Source: Clostridiales bacterium
GTDB taxonomy: Bacteria > Bacillota > Clostridia > Oscillospirales > Oscillospiraceae
Length of the DNA stretch: 64,000 bases
Reading direction: 5' to 3'
Assembly (NCBI GenBank): GCA_021201475.1
Contig: JAJQEV010000119.1
Coordinates: 30,442 to 94,441 of the forward strand
A program made the translations under genes and the position numbers. Below, in pieces: positions 10,787 to 19,325 of this stretch. The stretch's first letter is position 1, and each line of letters starts with the position of its first letter. The notes under the pieces are model-generated. The model saw only the letters and a program-made list of their open reading frames with translations. It was not told where the DNA came from and ran no database searches.

Positions 10787-12757
10787 TCATTTCTTCAATT
10801 TTCCCCGCAGCTCGATGATCTGGTCCCGCAACGCGGCGGCCAACTCGAACTCCAGCTGCTGGGCGGCCTTGCGCATCTGCTTCTCCAGCCTGTCGATGGC
10901 GGCCTTTATCTCGGCCTGGGTCATCTGTTTGCCGCTGAAATCGTCAGTGTCCTCCACCGCCTTGGAGATTTCCAGCAGCTCCCGCACATCCTTCCTGATG
11001 GTTTTGGGGACGATGCCGTGAGCCTTGTTGTAGGCGTCCTGGGCCTCCCGGCGGCGGGCGGTCTCGTCCATGGCATAGGCCATGGAGGGGGTGACGGTAT
11101 CCGCGTAGAGAATGACCTTGCCCTGAGCGTTCCGGGCGGCCCGTCCGATGGTCTGAATCAGGGAGGTGCCAGAGCGCAGAAAGCCCTCCTTGTCCGCGTC
11201 CAGAATGACCACCAGGCTGACCTCCGGCATATCCAGCCCCTCCCGCAGCAGGTTGATACCCACCAGCACGTCAAAGGTGCCCAGCCGCAGGTCGCGTATC
11301 ATCTCCGTCCGCTCGATGGTTTCAATGGAGTGGTGCATATACTTCGCCTTGATGCCGGAGGAGCGGAGGTATTCCGTCAAGTCCTCCGCCATTTTGATGG
11401 TCAGGGTGGTGACCAGCACCCGCTCCTTCCGCTCGATGCGCAGGTTGATTTCCCCGATCAGGTCGTCGATTTGGCCCTCCACCGGGCGCACCTCAATTTC
11501 CGGGTCCAGCAGGCCGGTGGGCCGGATGAGCTGCTCCACCACCTGGCCGGAGCGCTCCTGCTCGTACTGGCCGGGGGTGGCAGAGACGTAAATCACCTGG
11601 TTGATGCGCTCCTGGAACTCGTCAAATTTCAGGGGGCGGTTGTCGTAGGCGCAAGGCAGGCGGAAGCCGTAGTCCACCAGGGTGGTTTTCCGCTGATGGT
11701 CGCCGTTGTACATGGCGTGTACCTGGGGGAGGGTGACGTGGCTCTCGTCAATGAACATCAGAAAATCCTTCGGGAAGTAGTCCAGCAGCGTCAGCGGCGG
11801 GGAACCCACAGGCCGGTCGGAAATCACCCGGGAATAGTTCTCAATGCCCTGGCAGTAGCCCAGCTCCCGAATCATCTCCATGTCGTACTGGGTGCGCTGG
11901 CGGATGCGCTGAGCCTCCACCGCCTTGCCCTGGGCCTCAAAAAAGGCCACCCGCTCCCACATCTCACGCTCTATCTCCACCAGCGCCTTCGCCAGCTTCT
12001 CCTTGGAGGTGACATAGTGGCTGGCGGGGTAGATGGCCACATGGTTCAGGATGCGGGTGGGGGTGCCAGTGACCACGTTGACCTCGCTGATGCGGTCGAT
12101 TTCGTCCCCCCAGAACTCCACGCGGATGGCGTGGTCTTTCGCGTACACCGGGAAAATCTCCACCGTGTCCCCCCGGACGCGGAACATATTGCGGTCAAAG
12201 GCGATGTCGTTGCGCTCGTAGCGTATCTCAATCAGCTTACTCAGCAAAGCGTCCCGGCCATACTCCATGCCGGTGCGGAGGCTGATGACCATGTTTTTGT
12301 AGTCAATGGGGTCGCCCAGGCCGTAGATGCAGGAGACGGAAGCCACCACAATGACGTCCTCCCGCTCGAACAGGGCGGAGGTGGCGGAGGAGCGGAGGCG
12401 GTCAATCTCGTCGTTGACGCTGGCATCCTTCTCGATGAAGGTGTCGGTGTGGGGGATGTAAGCCTCCGGCTGGTAGTAGTCGTAGTAGGAGACGAAGTAC
12501 TCCACCGCATTCTCCGGGAAGAACTCCTTGAACTCCGCGCAGAGCTGGGCGGCCAGGGTCTTGTTGTGAGCCAACACCAGGGTGGGGCGCTGCACCTGCT
12601 CGATGACCTTGGCCATGGTGAAGGTCTTGCCGGAGCCGGTGACGCCCAGCAGGGTCTGCTCATCCAGCCCCAGTTCCACCCCCTGGGCCAGGGCGGCAAT
12701 GGCCTCCGGCTGGTCGCCGGAGGGTGCAAAGGGGGCGTGTACTTTGAAAGGGGGCAA
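10787..12757 (-). CDS. uvrB: Excinuclease ABC subunit B
   Basis: 656 residues. UvrB helicase-like subunit that verifies the lesion and recruits UvrC. Walker [11 protein letters not shown] at 38-47, damage-probing beta-hairpin around 92-104 ([12 protein letters not shown]), helicase motif QTIGRAARN, and a C-terminal UVR motif ([17 protein letters not shown]). The start is TTG with GGGAGGTGAATCCCC directly upstream. It begins 44 bp after pyrE on the same strand without a visible terminator, so pyrE-uvrB-uvrA read-through is likely. Confidence 0.97.
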   Translation of the reverse strand: MPPFKVHAPFAPSGDQPEAIAALAQGVELGLDEQTLLGVTGSGKTFTMAKVIEQVQRPTLVLAHNKTLAAQLCAEFKEFFPENAVEYFVSYYDYYQPEAYIPHTDTFIEKDASVNDEIDRLRSSATSALFEREDVIVVASVSCIYGLGDPIDYKNMVISLRTGMEYGRDALLSKLIEIRYERNDIAFDRNMFRVRGDTVEIFPVYAKDHAIRVEFWGDEIDRISEVNVVTGTPTRILNHVAIYPASHYVTSKEKLAKALVEIEREMWERVAFFEAQGKAVEAQRIRQRTQYDMEMIRELGYCQGIENYSRVISDRPVGSPPLTLLDYFPKDFLMFIDESHVTLPQVHAMYNGDHQRKTTLVDYGFRLPCAYDNRPLKFDEFQERINQVIYVSATPGQYEQERSGQVVEQLIRPTGLLDPEIEVRPVEGQIDDLIGEINLRIERKERVLVTTLTIKMAEDLTEYLRSSGIKAKYMHHSIETIERTEMIRDLRLGTFDVLVGINLLREGLDMPEVSLVVILDADKEGFLRSGTSLIQTIGRAARNAQGKVILYADTVTPSMAYAMDETARRREAQDAYNKAHGIVPKTIRKDVRELLEISKAVEDTDDFSGKQMTQAEIKAAIDRLEKQMRKAAQQLEFELAAALRDQIIELRGKLKK

Positions 12758-12801
12758 GGGGATTCACCTCCCGTGGTGAAGTGCGTGGGTGCGCGGACGG
12801 C

Positions 12802-13476
12802 TTACGCCTTTGCGCCGTACTGCGCCAGATAGGCTTCCATGCTGGCCTTCATGGCGTCGTCAATGTAGACCTTCCCGTCGATGGGGCGGTTGTGGAGGAA
12901 GGCAATGATTTCCTTTACGGTGACGATGGGACAGACCTTGATGCCGTAGTCCTGCCGCAGTTCGTCCAGGGTGGAACAGTCTCTGGTGCCACGCTCCATC
13001 CGGTCCACGCTGACGAACAGGTAGGTCAGCTTCGCGTCGGCAACATGCTTGAACAGCTCAATGCTCTCCCGGACGGCGGTACCGGCGGTGACTACGTCCT
13101 CCACAATGGCGATCACGTCCCCGTCCTGGGGCTTGTAGCCCACCATGCTGCCGCCTTCGCCATGATCCTTGGCCTCCTTGCGGTTGAAGCAGTAGGGCAG
13201 GTCGATGCTATAGTTGCGGTACAGGCTGGCGGAGGCAGTGACCACCAGGGGGATGCCCTTGTAGGCGGGGCCGAACAGGGCGGTGACTTCCCCGCCCAGG
13301 TTCTCCTTCAGGCAGGCGGCGTAGTAGTCCCCCAGCTTGGCGGCCTGGGCGCCGGTTTTATAGTTGCCGGTGTTGATAAAGTAAGGGGTTTTGCGGCCGC
13401 TCTTTGTGGTAAAATCACCGAAGGTCAGCACGCCGGAGCGTACCATGAAGGTGATAAATTCCTCTTTGTAGGTCAT
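12802..13476 (-). CDS. pyrE: Orotate phosphoribosyltransferase
   Basis: 224 residues. Transfers the phosphoribosyl group of PRPP to orotate in de novo UMP synthesis. The PRPP-binding motif VIAIVEDVVTAGTAVRES lies near residues 120-137, and the N-terminal part has GDFTTKSGRKTPYFINTG, the PyrE substrate loop. GAAGGAG precedes the ATG. No other pyr gene is in the window, and I see no PyrR-type attenuator in the 50-bp leader. It heads the likely pyrE-uvrB-uvrA transcript. Confidence 0.95.
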   Translation of the reverse strand: MTYKEEFITFMVRSGVLTFGDFTTKSGRKTPYFINTGNYKTGAQAAKLGDYYAACLKENLGGEVTALFGPAYKGIPLVVTASASLYRNYSIDLPYCFNRKEAKDHGEGGSMVGYKPQDGDVIAIVEDVVTAGTAVRESIELFKHVADAKLTYLFVSVDRMERGTRDCSTLDELRQDYGIKVCPIVTVKEIIAFLHNRPIDGKVYIDDAMKASMEAYLAQYGAKA

Positions 13477-13528
13477 AACGAAGCACTCCTTCTCAATTCA
13501 TCCCGGTGGGGACATTCACATCGGGTAC

Positions 13529-13557
13529 AGTATAGCACATTTGTTCCCAAGAGACAA
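13529..13557 (-). promoter_or_regulatory. Sigma-A-type promoter of pyrE
   Basis: On the minus strand TTGTCT-17 bp-TATACT, about 50 bp before the pyrE ATG. Confidence 0.7.
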
Positions 13558-13595
13558 GCGATTCCTGAAAAATGCCTCCGCCGTTCGGCAGCGCC

Positions 13596-14492
13596 TCACA
13601 CCCCGGCAGGTGCCTCTGCGGCGGCGGTCACGTCCGCCCAGTGTCGCTCCTCCAGCGGCTCATAGGCCGCCGTCTTGCGGATGATGGCCTTCAGCAGGCT
13701 GTCCAGCTGGGAGCCCTCCCGGTAGTCGGCGGGGGCGAAGTAGCGGATGCGGTCGTCCTTCATCATCTGGAACACTCTGGCCCGGTCACCGGTGTCCGGG
13801 TCGTAGACACCGATGGCGTGGCCGCCGTAGGAGTTCACCAGCTTCATACAGGGGATGTCCGTGATGCTGTCCCCGATGTAAACCATGTTGCGGAAGGGTA
13901 CCCGCACATTCTCCGGTGGAAAGTAATCGTTCACGGCAGCGTCGTTCACGTCCAGCACCCCCTTCTTGATGCGGAAGAGGAACTGGGTCTTGCTGGTGTA
14001 GTTGATGGCCTGGGCGGGCCACTCCGCCTCCCCCTGCTCATTAAAATAGAAGGAGCTGGCGTAAATCTTCTCAAACGCCCCCTGCCGGGCGATGGAGGAG
14101 CCTTCTATCATCTCCTTGAGCCCGGAGGAGATGATGTAATGCTCCACCAGGACGCCCTGGGCCTGGCCGTAGGCCCGCATCCGGTCAAACCAGCCCTCCA
14201 CGCCGGGGAAGAGCTGCACCTTCGCCCCGTACTCCATCAGGGAGGAGCGGGTGAAGGGGAGCTGCTTCTCCCTGGCCTTTTGCACCATCTTATACATATA
14301 GGACAGGTTACTGTCCATATCGTACTTCTGGGCGAAAACGTTGGTCTCCTCCCAGAACTGCTCCACGTCGTAGCCCACCGACTGAATGTAGCCCTGGGCC
14401 TGCATATCGTCCGGCGACAGGGTCTTGTCAAAATCGTAGCAGATGGCCAGCACGGGCCGGGATTCCTTATGGCGGCGCTCAAACGGCTTCAT
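13596..14492 (-). CDS. HAD-superfamily hydrolase
   Basis: 298 residues. Motif I DFDKTLSPDDM (nucleophile and acid Asp) at about 20-30, motif II IISSG, and motif IV GDSITDIPCM mark a haloacid-dehalogenase-type phosphatase. It is cytoplasmic. The start is the ATG behind AGGAGGTACCGCA; an in-frame extension of 34 residues upstream has no site and lies across the promoter. A relation to the haloacid dehalogenase-like hydrolases that act on small phospho-metabolites is likely; substrate unknown. Divergent from the GntR-ABC operon, but with its own promoter. Confidence 0.85.
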   Translation of the reverse strand: MKPFERRHKESRPVLAICYDFDKTLSPDDMQAQGYIQSVGYDVEQFWEETNVFAQKYDMDSNLSYMYKMVQKAREKQLPFTRSSLMEYGAKVQLFPGVEGWFDRMRAYGQAQGVLVEHYIISSGLKEMIEGSSIARQGAFEKIYASSFYFNEQGEAEWPAQAINYTSKTQFLFRIKKGVLDVNDAAVNDYFPPENVRVPFRNMVYIGDSITDIPCMKLVNSYGGHAIGVYDPDTGDRARVFQMMKDDRIRYFAPADYREGSQLDSLLKAIIRKTAAYEPLEERHWADVTAAAEAPAGV

Positions 14493-14526
14493 TGCGGTAC
14501 CTCCTGGAAAGCGTAATCTTTCCTCC

Positions 14527-14555
14527 ACTATACCCGCACCGATTGGGAAAGTCAA
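14527..14555 (-). promoter_or_regulatory. Sigma-A-type promoter of the HAD hydrolase gene
   Basis: TTGACT-17 bp-TATAGT on the minus strand, 35 bp upstream of the start codon. Confidence 0.7.
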
Positions 14556-14601
14556 CGGTTTTCCGGCACGCTTTCTTTTTGCAAAATTTTTCAACTTTCG
14601 G

Positions 14602-14651
14602 TTGACAAAGCCGTATGAGTGTGTTATTGTATTATTAACCTAATACAATAA
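14602..14651 (+). promoter_or_regulatory. Promoter plus GntR/YtrA-type operator palindrome
   Basis: TTGACA (14602-14607), 17 bp, TATTGT (14625-14630). The -10 lies inside a perfect inverted repeat, TTATTGTATTA and TAATACAATAA, separated by 6 bp (14624-14651). A repressor on this dyad would block RNA polymerase. The first gene of the operon encodes the obvious candidate, giving autorepression. Confidence 0.8.
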
Positions 14652-14663
14652 GGAGGTGGGACA

Positions 14664-15029
14664 ATGGAGTGGAAGCTGACCTCAGACCGCCCGATTTGGC
14701 TCCAGCTAAAGGAAGAGTTGACCCGGCGCATCGTCACCGGCGACTATCCTATGGGCAGCCGGTTCCCCACCGTGCGGGAACTGGCGGCGGAGGCGGGGGT
14801 CAACCCCAACACCATGCAGCGGGCCCTGTCGGAGCTGGAAAAGGACGGCCTGGTGGAGAGCAACCGAACCGCCGGGCGGCTGGTGACCTCTGACGCCCAG
14901 CGGGTCGAGGAAGTCCGCAGCCAGCTGGCAGAGCAGCTCATGGAGGCGTTCTGCCAGGGCATGGAGGGCCTGGGATATACCCCGGCTCAGATACAGCAAA
15001 AATTGAAGGAGGAGAATCCCTATGAATGA
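14664..15029 (+). CDS. GntR-family (YtrA subfamily) transcriptional regulator
   Basis: 121 residues: an N-terminal winged helix (PIWLQLKEELTRRIVTGDY, then FPTVRELAAEAGVNPNTMQRALSELE) and only a short helical C-terminus, the YtrA-type architecture without a ligand-binding domain. These regulators normally repress the ABC operon they belong to. AAGGAGGTGGG precedes the ATG. Its stop overlaps the next gene's start by 8 bp. Likely inducer: cell-envelope stress, as for ytr in Bacillus, but this is inference. Confidence 0.9.
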   Translation: MEWKLTSDRPIWLQLKEELTRRIVTGDYPMGSRFPTVRELAAEAGVNPNTMQRALSELEKDGLVESNRTAGRLVTSDAQRVEEVRSQLAEQLMEAFCQGMEGLGYTPAQIQQKLKEENPYE

Positions 15030-15723
15030 ACTGGTACACCTTTCCGGCGTCACCAAAGCCTACGGCAGGCAGCCCGCCCTTCTGGACGTGAGTCTGGACT
15101 TGCAGCCGGGCCGCATCGTGGGCCTGCTGGGCCCCAACGGGGCGGGCAAGACCACCTTAATCAAGCTCTTAAACGGTCTGCTCCAGCCCGACGCGGGCGT
15201 GGTGGAAATCGACGGCACCGCGCCGGGGGTCTACACGAAAGCCATCGTCAGCTATCTGCCCGACCGCCCCTATCTGGCGGAGTGGATGAAGGTATCGCAG
15301 GTGCTGGATCTGTTCCAGGACTTTTACGCCGATTTTGACCGGGCCAGGGCTGAGGCCATGTGCGGGAGCCTTCATATCGCGCCCACCATGAAAATCAAGA
15401 CCATGAGCAAGGGAACGCTGGAGAAGATGCAACTGGTGCTGGTGATGAGCCGCCGGGCCATGCTCTACCTGCTGGACGAGCCCATCGCCGGGGTAGACCC
15501 CGCCGCCCGGGACTATATCATGGATACGATTTTGTCCAACTACAACCCGGAGGGCACCGTCCTGATTTCCACCCACCTGATTGCCGACGTGGAACAGGTG
15601 CTGGATGAGGCCGTGTTCCTCCAGGAGGGACGCGTCGTCCTCCACGACACGGTGGACAATATCCGCGAGCGGGAAGGCAAGAGCGTGGACGAGGTGTTCC
15701 GCGCCATGTTCCGCATGGTCTGA
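15022..15723 (+). CDS. ABC transporter ATP-binding protein
   Basis: 233 residues. Walker A GPNGAGKTTL at about 37-46 and Walker B LYLLDEP with the D-loop GVDPAARD. The signature motif is degenerate: MSKGTLEKMQ instead of LSGGQ, as in YtrB/YxlF-like exporter ATPases. Pairs with the permease that follows 17 bp downstream. Probably an exporter or an antibiotic-resistance/bacitracin-sensing type module; substrate unknown. Confidence 0.9.
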   Translation: MNELVHLSGVTKAYGRQPALLDVSLDLQPGRIVGLLGPNGAGKTTLIKLLNGLLQPDAGVVEIDGTAPGVYTKAIVSYLPDRPYLAEWMKVSQVLDLFQDFYADFDRARAEAMCGSLHIAPTMKIKTMSKGTLEKMQLVLVMSRRAMLYLLDEPIAGVDPAARDYIMDTILSNYNPEGTVLISTHLIADVEQVLDEAVFLQEGRVVLHDTVDNIREREGKSVDEVFRAMFRMV

Positions 15724-15740
15724 GAGGAGGGGGAACCGAT

Positions 15741-16583
15741 ATGTTTGGAAAACTATGTAAATTAGAGCTGCGCTACATGATGCGCAACTTCCTGCCCCTC
15801 TGGGGCGTCGCCCTGGCGCTGGCGCTGGTGAACGGCCTCCTGCTGCCCGCCACGGATTGGGAGGACAGCGGCCTTCTGCCCGGCCTGCTGCTGTTGGTGC
15901 TGGTGTGCGTGATGATTGCCATGGTTGTCCTCTGCGTAGTGCTGATTGTCCAGCGGTTCTACCACGGTCTGCTGAAAAACGAGGGCTACCTGATGTTCAC
16001 CCTGCCGGTGAAAACCGGCTCCCTCATCCTGTCCAAGGGGCTGGCGGCCCTGGTGGCCATGGTGGGCAGTGCCCTTGTGGGGGCGCTGGCGTTCCTGCTC
16101 CTGATGGGGGAGGTGCTGCTCGGTTCGGGCATAACGGGCGTGTTCTACAACCTGTACCTGGCCAGCGGTATTTCGGCAGGGGCGTGGGCTGCCATCCTTG
16201 CCTCCGGCTTCCTCTACCTGCTGGCCAGCGTGGCCTTTGGGATTCAGACGATTTACCTGGCCCAGGCCGTGGGCCACATGGCCAGCAGCCATCGGGTGGG
16301 CGTCAGCGTGCTGGCCTACATCGGGCTGGCCATGGTGCTGTCTATCCTCGGCGACCTGGCAAGCAGCGTGCTGACGGCTTTCATCCCGGACGGCTTCCTG
16401 GTGGAAGCGACGGTTGAGGTGGAGACACTGGCGGAGGCAGTGATTGAAGTGGAGACGCTGGCGGAGGCCGTGCCACTGCTCACAGGGGGGATGTTGGTGG
16501 AAGCCGCTCTCCAAATCGTGGGTACAGTGATTTTCTTCCTCATCACCCGGTACATCCTGGACACCCGGCTGAACCTGGAGTGA
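15741..16583 (+). CDS. ABC transporter permease
   Basis: 280 residues with about six membrane helices (LWGVALALALVNGLLLP, LLLLVLVCVMIAMVVLCVV, LAALVAMVGSALVGALAFL, ILASGFLYLLASVAFG, VLAYIGLAMVLSILG and the last helix IVGTVIFFLITRYIL). It forms the membrane half of the exporter with the preceding ATPase. Residues about 225-244 hold a tandem 10-residue repeat, EVETLAEAV twice, in an extracytoplasmic loop just before the last helix. GGAGGGGG precedes the ATG. No terminator is obvious after it. Confidence 0.85.
   Translation: MFGKLCKLELRYMMRNFLPLWGVALALALVNGLLLPATDWEDSGLLPGLLLLVLVCVMIAMVVLCVVLIVQRFYHGLLKNEGYLMFTLPVKTGSLILSKGLAALVAMVGSALVGALAFLLLMGEVLLGSGITGVFYNLYLASGISAGAWAAILASGFLYLLASVAFGIQTIYLAQAVGHMASSHRVGVSVLAYIGLAMVLSILGDLASSVLTAFIPDGFLVEATVEVETLAEAVIEVETLAEAVPLLTGGMLVEAALQIVGTVIFFLITRYILDTRLNLE
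16413..16472 (+). repeat. 30-bp tandem duplication inside the permease gene
   Basis: Two adjacent 30-nt units encode (V/I)EVETLAEAV twice. They differ at several synonymous or near-synonymous sites, so the duplication is not brand new. Confidence 0.85.
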
Positions 16584-16622
16584 CGGGCTGCTGATTTCCC
16601 CGTTTGGAACGGCGCTTTCTGC

Positions 16623-16651
16623 TTGACAGTGGGGGTGTCCTGTGCTACTAT
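16623..16651 (+). promoter_or_regulatory. Promoter of the FucO-like gene
   Basis: TTGACA, 17 bp, TACTAT (an overlapping TATAAT sits 20 bp from the -35). The start codon is about 100 bp downstream, leaving a leader of roughly 90 nt in which I see no recognised riboswitch. Confidence 0.6.
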
Positions 16652-16752
16652 AATAAAAGATGCATGCTGAAAGAAGTATGCTCGGAGGGTACCTCATCCC
16701 CGGTAAAAAATAACCCCGTATTTTTGACAAAGGCAGAAAGGATGTAATCACT

Positions 16753-17895
16753 ATGGTCAATCGTTTCGTACTCAACGGCATTTCCTATCACGGCAAGGGC
16801 GCTATCCAGGAGATTCCCGGCCTGGTTCAGGCCAAGGGCCTGAAAAAGGCGTTCATCGCCTCCGACCCCGACCTGGTCAAGTTCGGCGTCACCAAGAAGG
16901 TCACCGACCTGCTGGACGCGGCGGGCATGGCCTATGAGGTCTATTCCGACATCAAGCCCAACCCCACCATTGAGAACGTCCAGACCGGCGTGGAAGCCTA
17001 CAAGGCCTCCGGCGCGGACTATATGATCACCATTGGCGGCGGCTCCTCCATGGACACCGGCAAGGCCATCGGCATCATTATCAATAACCCTGAGTTCGCG
17101 GACGTTCGCTCCCTGGAGGGCGTGGCTCCCACCAAGAACCGCACCGTCTACACCATCGCCGTCCCCACCACCGCCGGCACCGCCGCTGAGGCCACCATCA
17201 ACTACGTCATCACCGATGTGCAGAAGAAGCGCAAGTTCGTCTGCGTGGACGTGAACGACATTCCCGACATTGCCATCGTTGACCCTGACATGATGTCCAC
17301 CATGCCCAAGGGCCTGACCGCCTCCACCGGCATGGACGCCCTGACCCACGCCATCGAGGGCTACACCACCAAGGCCGCCTGGGAGCTGGCCGACTGCCTG
17401 AACCTGGAGGCCATCAAGCTCATCTCCAAGAACCTCCGCGCCGCCGTCAAGAACGAGCAGGAGGGCCGCGAGGGCATGGCTCTGGGTCAGTTCGTCACCG
17501 GCATGGCCTTCTCCAACGTTGGCCTGGGCATTGCCCACTCTATGGCTCACACCCTGGGCGCTGTCTATGACACCCCCCACGGCGTCGCCTGCGCCATGAT
17601 GCTTCCCATCGTCATGGAGTTCAACCAGGAGGCCACCGGCGAGAAGTTCAAGGACATCGCCGAGGCCATGGGCGTTGACACCACCGGCATGGATCAGGCC
17701 ACCTATCGCCAGGCCGCCATTGACGCCGTGAAGCAGCTCTCCGCCGACGTGGGCATCCCCACCAAGTTGCCCGCCATGAAGGAGGAGGATCTGGACTTCC
17801 TGGCCCAGTCCGCCGCCGCCGACGCCTGCGCCCCCGGCAATCCCAAGGAGGCCAGCATTGAAGACTTCAAGACCATGTTCCGCAAGCTGATGTAA
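16753..17895 (+). CDS. fucO: Lactaldehyde reductase/iron-containing alcohol dehydrogenase
   Basis: 380 residues, close to E. coli FucO (382). Matching stretches include NNPEFADVRSLEG, TTAGTAAEATINYVITD, KRKFVCVDVNDIP and the metal-ligand region STGMDALTHAIEG and AHSMAHTLGAVYDTPHG (Asp and His ligands). It is an NAD(P)+-dependent group III alcohol dehydrogenase that reduces L-lactaldehyde to 1,2-propanediol when deoxy sugars are fermented. No fucose or rhamnose genes are nearby, so it may act as a general 1,2-diol or alcohol dehydrogenase. AAAGGATG precedes the ATG. Confidence 0.88.
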   Translation: MVNRFVLNGISYHGKGAIQEIPGLVQAKGLKKAFIASDPDLVKFGVTKKVTDLLDAAGMAYEVYSDIKPNPTIENVQTGVEAYKASGADYMITIGGGSSMDTGKAIGIIINNPEFADVRSLEGVAPTKNRTVYTIAVPTTAGTAAEATINYVITDVQKKRKFVCVDVNDIPDIAIVDPDMMSTMPKGLTASTGMDALTHAIEGYTTKAAWELADCLNLEAIKLISKNLRAAVKNEQEGREGMALGQFVTGMAFSNVGLGIAHSMAHTLGAVYDTPHGVACAMMLPIVMEFNQEATGEKFKDIAEAMGVDTTGMDQATYRQAAIDAVKQLSADVGIPTKLPAMKEEDLDFLAQSAAADACAPGNPKEASIEDFKTMFRKLM

Positions 17896-17911
17896 GCTCC
17901 GTTTCCCCAAG

Positions 17912-17943
17912 GGCCGACCTGCCATGGCAGGTCGGCCTTTTTT
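17912..17943 (+). terminator. Intrinsic terminator after the FucO-like gene
   Basis: Perfect 26-bp palindrome (17912-17937) of the GGCCGACCTGCC...GGCAGGTCGGCC type followed by a run of T. It also closes the convergent gpr gene. Confidence 0.88.
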
Positions 17944-17959
17944 GGCTTGCCGGAGGCAG

Positions 17960-18838
17960 TCAGCTGAGCAGCGCCTCCAAATCCTCCAGGCTCAGCCCTT
18001 TTTGCAGGGCCATGCTGATACCGTAGCCCAGCAGCCTGGACACGTCGGCCACCAGCGCGTCGATTTCCTTGGGTGTCACCAGCAGGGAGGCCAAATCGTT
18101 CTGCCCCTCCGGCTGGCCGCCCCACTGGGCGGCCAGCACCTCCGCCCGCACCACAGTGGGGACGCCTACCGCCACCACCGGCACCCCCAGAGTCTCCTCC
18201 GTCAGCGCGAAGCGGGCGTTGCCCACCCCGCTGCCCGGGGCGATACCGGTGTTGCTGAGCTGCACCGTGGAACCCAGCCGCCGGACGCTGCGGGCGCACA
18301 GGGCGTCCACCGCAATGACCGCGTCCGGCTTCAGCGCCCCGACTACGGCCTGCACCACCTCGCCGCTTTCCATGCCGGTATTCCCCAGCACCCCCGCAGC
18401 CAGGGCGGAGACCGGGCGGAAGGCACCGAAGACCTCCGGCATCTGGTCTACCAGGTGCCGGGTCACCAGCACCGTGTCTGCCGTACGGGGGCCTACGGCG
18501 TCCGGCGTCACCGCCCGGTTGCCCAGGCCCACCACCAGCACCTGCTCCGCCTCCGGCGGCAGGAGCCGCGCCACCTGCTCCGCCACGGCCTCCGCCGCCG
18601 CGGAAAACCGGGCGGTGCGCCGGTGCAGCAGCGCATCCAGGGTCAGGGTCAGGTACAGCCCCTCCGGCTTGCCCACCTGCTCCGCCCCCTGGGGGGTCAG
18701 CACCTCCACCTCGCTGAGGGAGAAGGGGCCGCAGGAGCGTTCCTCCGAGCGGATGCCGGGCAGGTGGCCGGGGTCGCCCTGCCGGGACTGCCAAAGCTCC
18801 CTGGCCTCGTCGATCAGGTCTGAATCATGCGTTCGCAT
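17960..18838 (-). CDS. gpr: GPR endopeptidase (germination protease)
   Basis: 292 residues. Cleaves small acid-soluble spore proteins during germination. Family landmarks are the N-terminal RTHDSDLIDEAR start region, VVGLGNRAVTPDAVGPRT, IAVDALCARS, GSTVQLSNTGIAPGSGVGNAR and GVPTVV. It is the clearest spore-specific gene besides the sigma-F operon. The ATG chosen has GAGGTG 9 bp upstream; an in-frame GTG 12 nt further up overlaps that site. Expression probably depends on sigma-F/G, but no convincing promoter can be read. The rpsT-gpr neighbourhood is common in Clostridia. Confidence 0.93.
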   Translation of the reverse strand: MRTHDSDLIDEARELWQSRQGDPGHLPGIRSEERSCGPFSLSEVEVLTPQGAEQVGKPEGLYLTLTLDALLHRRTARFSAAAEAVAEQVARLLPPEAEQVLVVGLGNRAVTPDAVGPRTADTVLVTRHLVDQMPEVFGAFRPVSALAAGVLGNTGMESGEVVQAVVGALKPDAVIAVDALCARSVRRLGSTVQLSNTGIAPGSGVGNARFALTEETLGVPVVAVGVPTVVRAEVLAAQWGGQPEGQNDLASLLVTPKEIDALVADVSRLLGYGISMALQKGLSLEDLEALLS

Positions 18839-18917
18839 CGTCAAAGTCACCTCAAACTAGCCTTGCCCGCAGCGGAGAAAATTATGAAATCTCCCAACAA
18901 AAAAACGAAAAAACCAG

Positions 18918-18946
18918 TTGCAAAGGATATTGTTTCATGGTATAAT
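18918..18946 (+). promoter_or_regulatory. Sigma-A promoter of rpsT
   Basis: TTGCAA, exactly 17 bp, TATAAT; the start codon lies about 60 bp downstream. Confidence 0.85.
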
Positions 18947-19006
18947 ATGTGACTGCGCAGGTGTAAATTTGACGCGCCTGCGATGCTGGTACAGGAGGTG
19001 TTAGAT

Positions 19007-19270
19007 TTGCCGAATATCAAGTCCGCGAAGAAGCGTGTTCTGGTTGCGCAGAGCAAGACTGCACAGAACAAGGCTGCAAAGTCTGAAATGAAGACTCTGA
19101 TCAAGAACTTTGATGCCAAGGCTGACGAAGGCGACCGCGCCGAGGCCGCTACCGCCTACAAAGCCGCAATCAAGTGCGTTGACAAGGCTGCTGCGAAGGG
19201 TCTGATTCATCGGAACAAGGCCGCTCACAAGAAGAGCCAGATGACCATTAAGTTGAACGCAATTGAGTGA
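19007..19270 (+). CDS. rpsT: 30S ribosomal protein S20
   Basis: 87 residues, normal S20 length, with the family start (PNIKSAKKRVLVAQ) and C-terminal GLIHRNKAAHKKS. Binds 16S rRNA in the small subunit. The start is TTG placed after AGGAGGTGTTAGA; the upstream in-frame ATG would add eight residues unlike any S20. A UUG start is also used by E. coli rpsT, where it takes part in translational self-control, so the rare start here may be functional. Confidence 0.97.
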   Translation: MPNIKSAKKRVLVAQSKTAQNKAAKSEMKTLIKNFDAKADEGDRAEAATAYKAAIKCVDKAAAKGLIHRNKAAHKKSQMTIKLNAIE

Positions 19271-19298
19271 GCATGAGCCATTGATTGGTTAGCATAAG

Positions 19299-19325
19299 CC
19301 GTCTGCCCGATTTGCAGGCGGTTTT
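19299..19325 (+). terminator. Intrinsic terminator after rpsT
   Basis: CCGTCTGC and GCAGGCGG form an 8-bp stem (one G-T pair) followed by TTTTTGCTTTT. Confidence 0.8.

Larger units (their letters stand above)
10240..10790 (-). pseudogene. REP-associated tyrosine transposase (Y1/RAYT), frameshifted
   Basis: The N-terminal part (RKSLRLGSWNYAAKSAYFITIA, residues 12-33) and the C-terminal part (VIMPNHIHVILW, the HUH active-site motif, then FYDHILRNENDYL and QYIDENPLKW) are typical of RAYT single-strand transposases. They lie in two different frames, with the break around 10600-10670. The first frame begins at an ATGA that overlaps the uvrB stop. Two copies of a palindromic 24-bp repeat lie inside the gene, one right at the frame break. 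The split is most simply a disabling mutation caused by repeat insertion; a programmed frameshift is not supported by a slippery site I can see. Confidence 0.8.
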
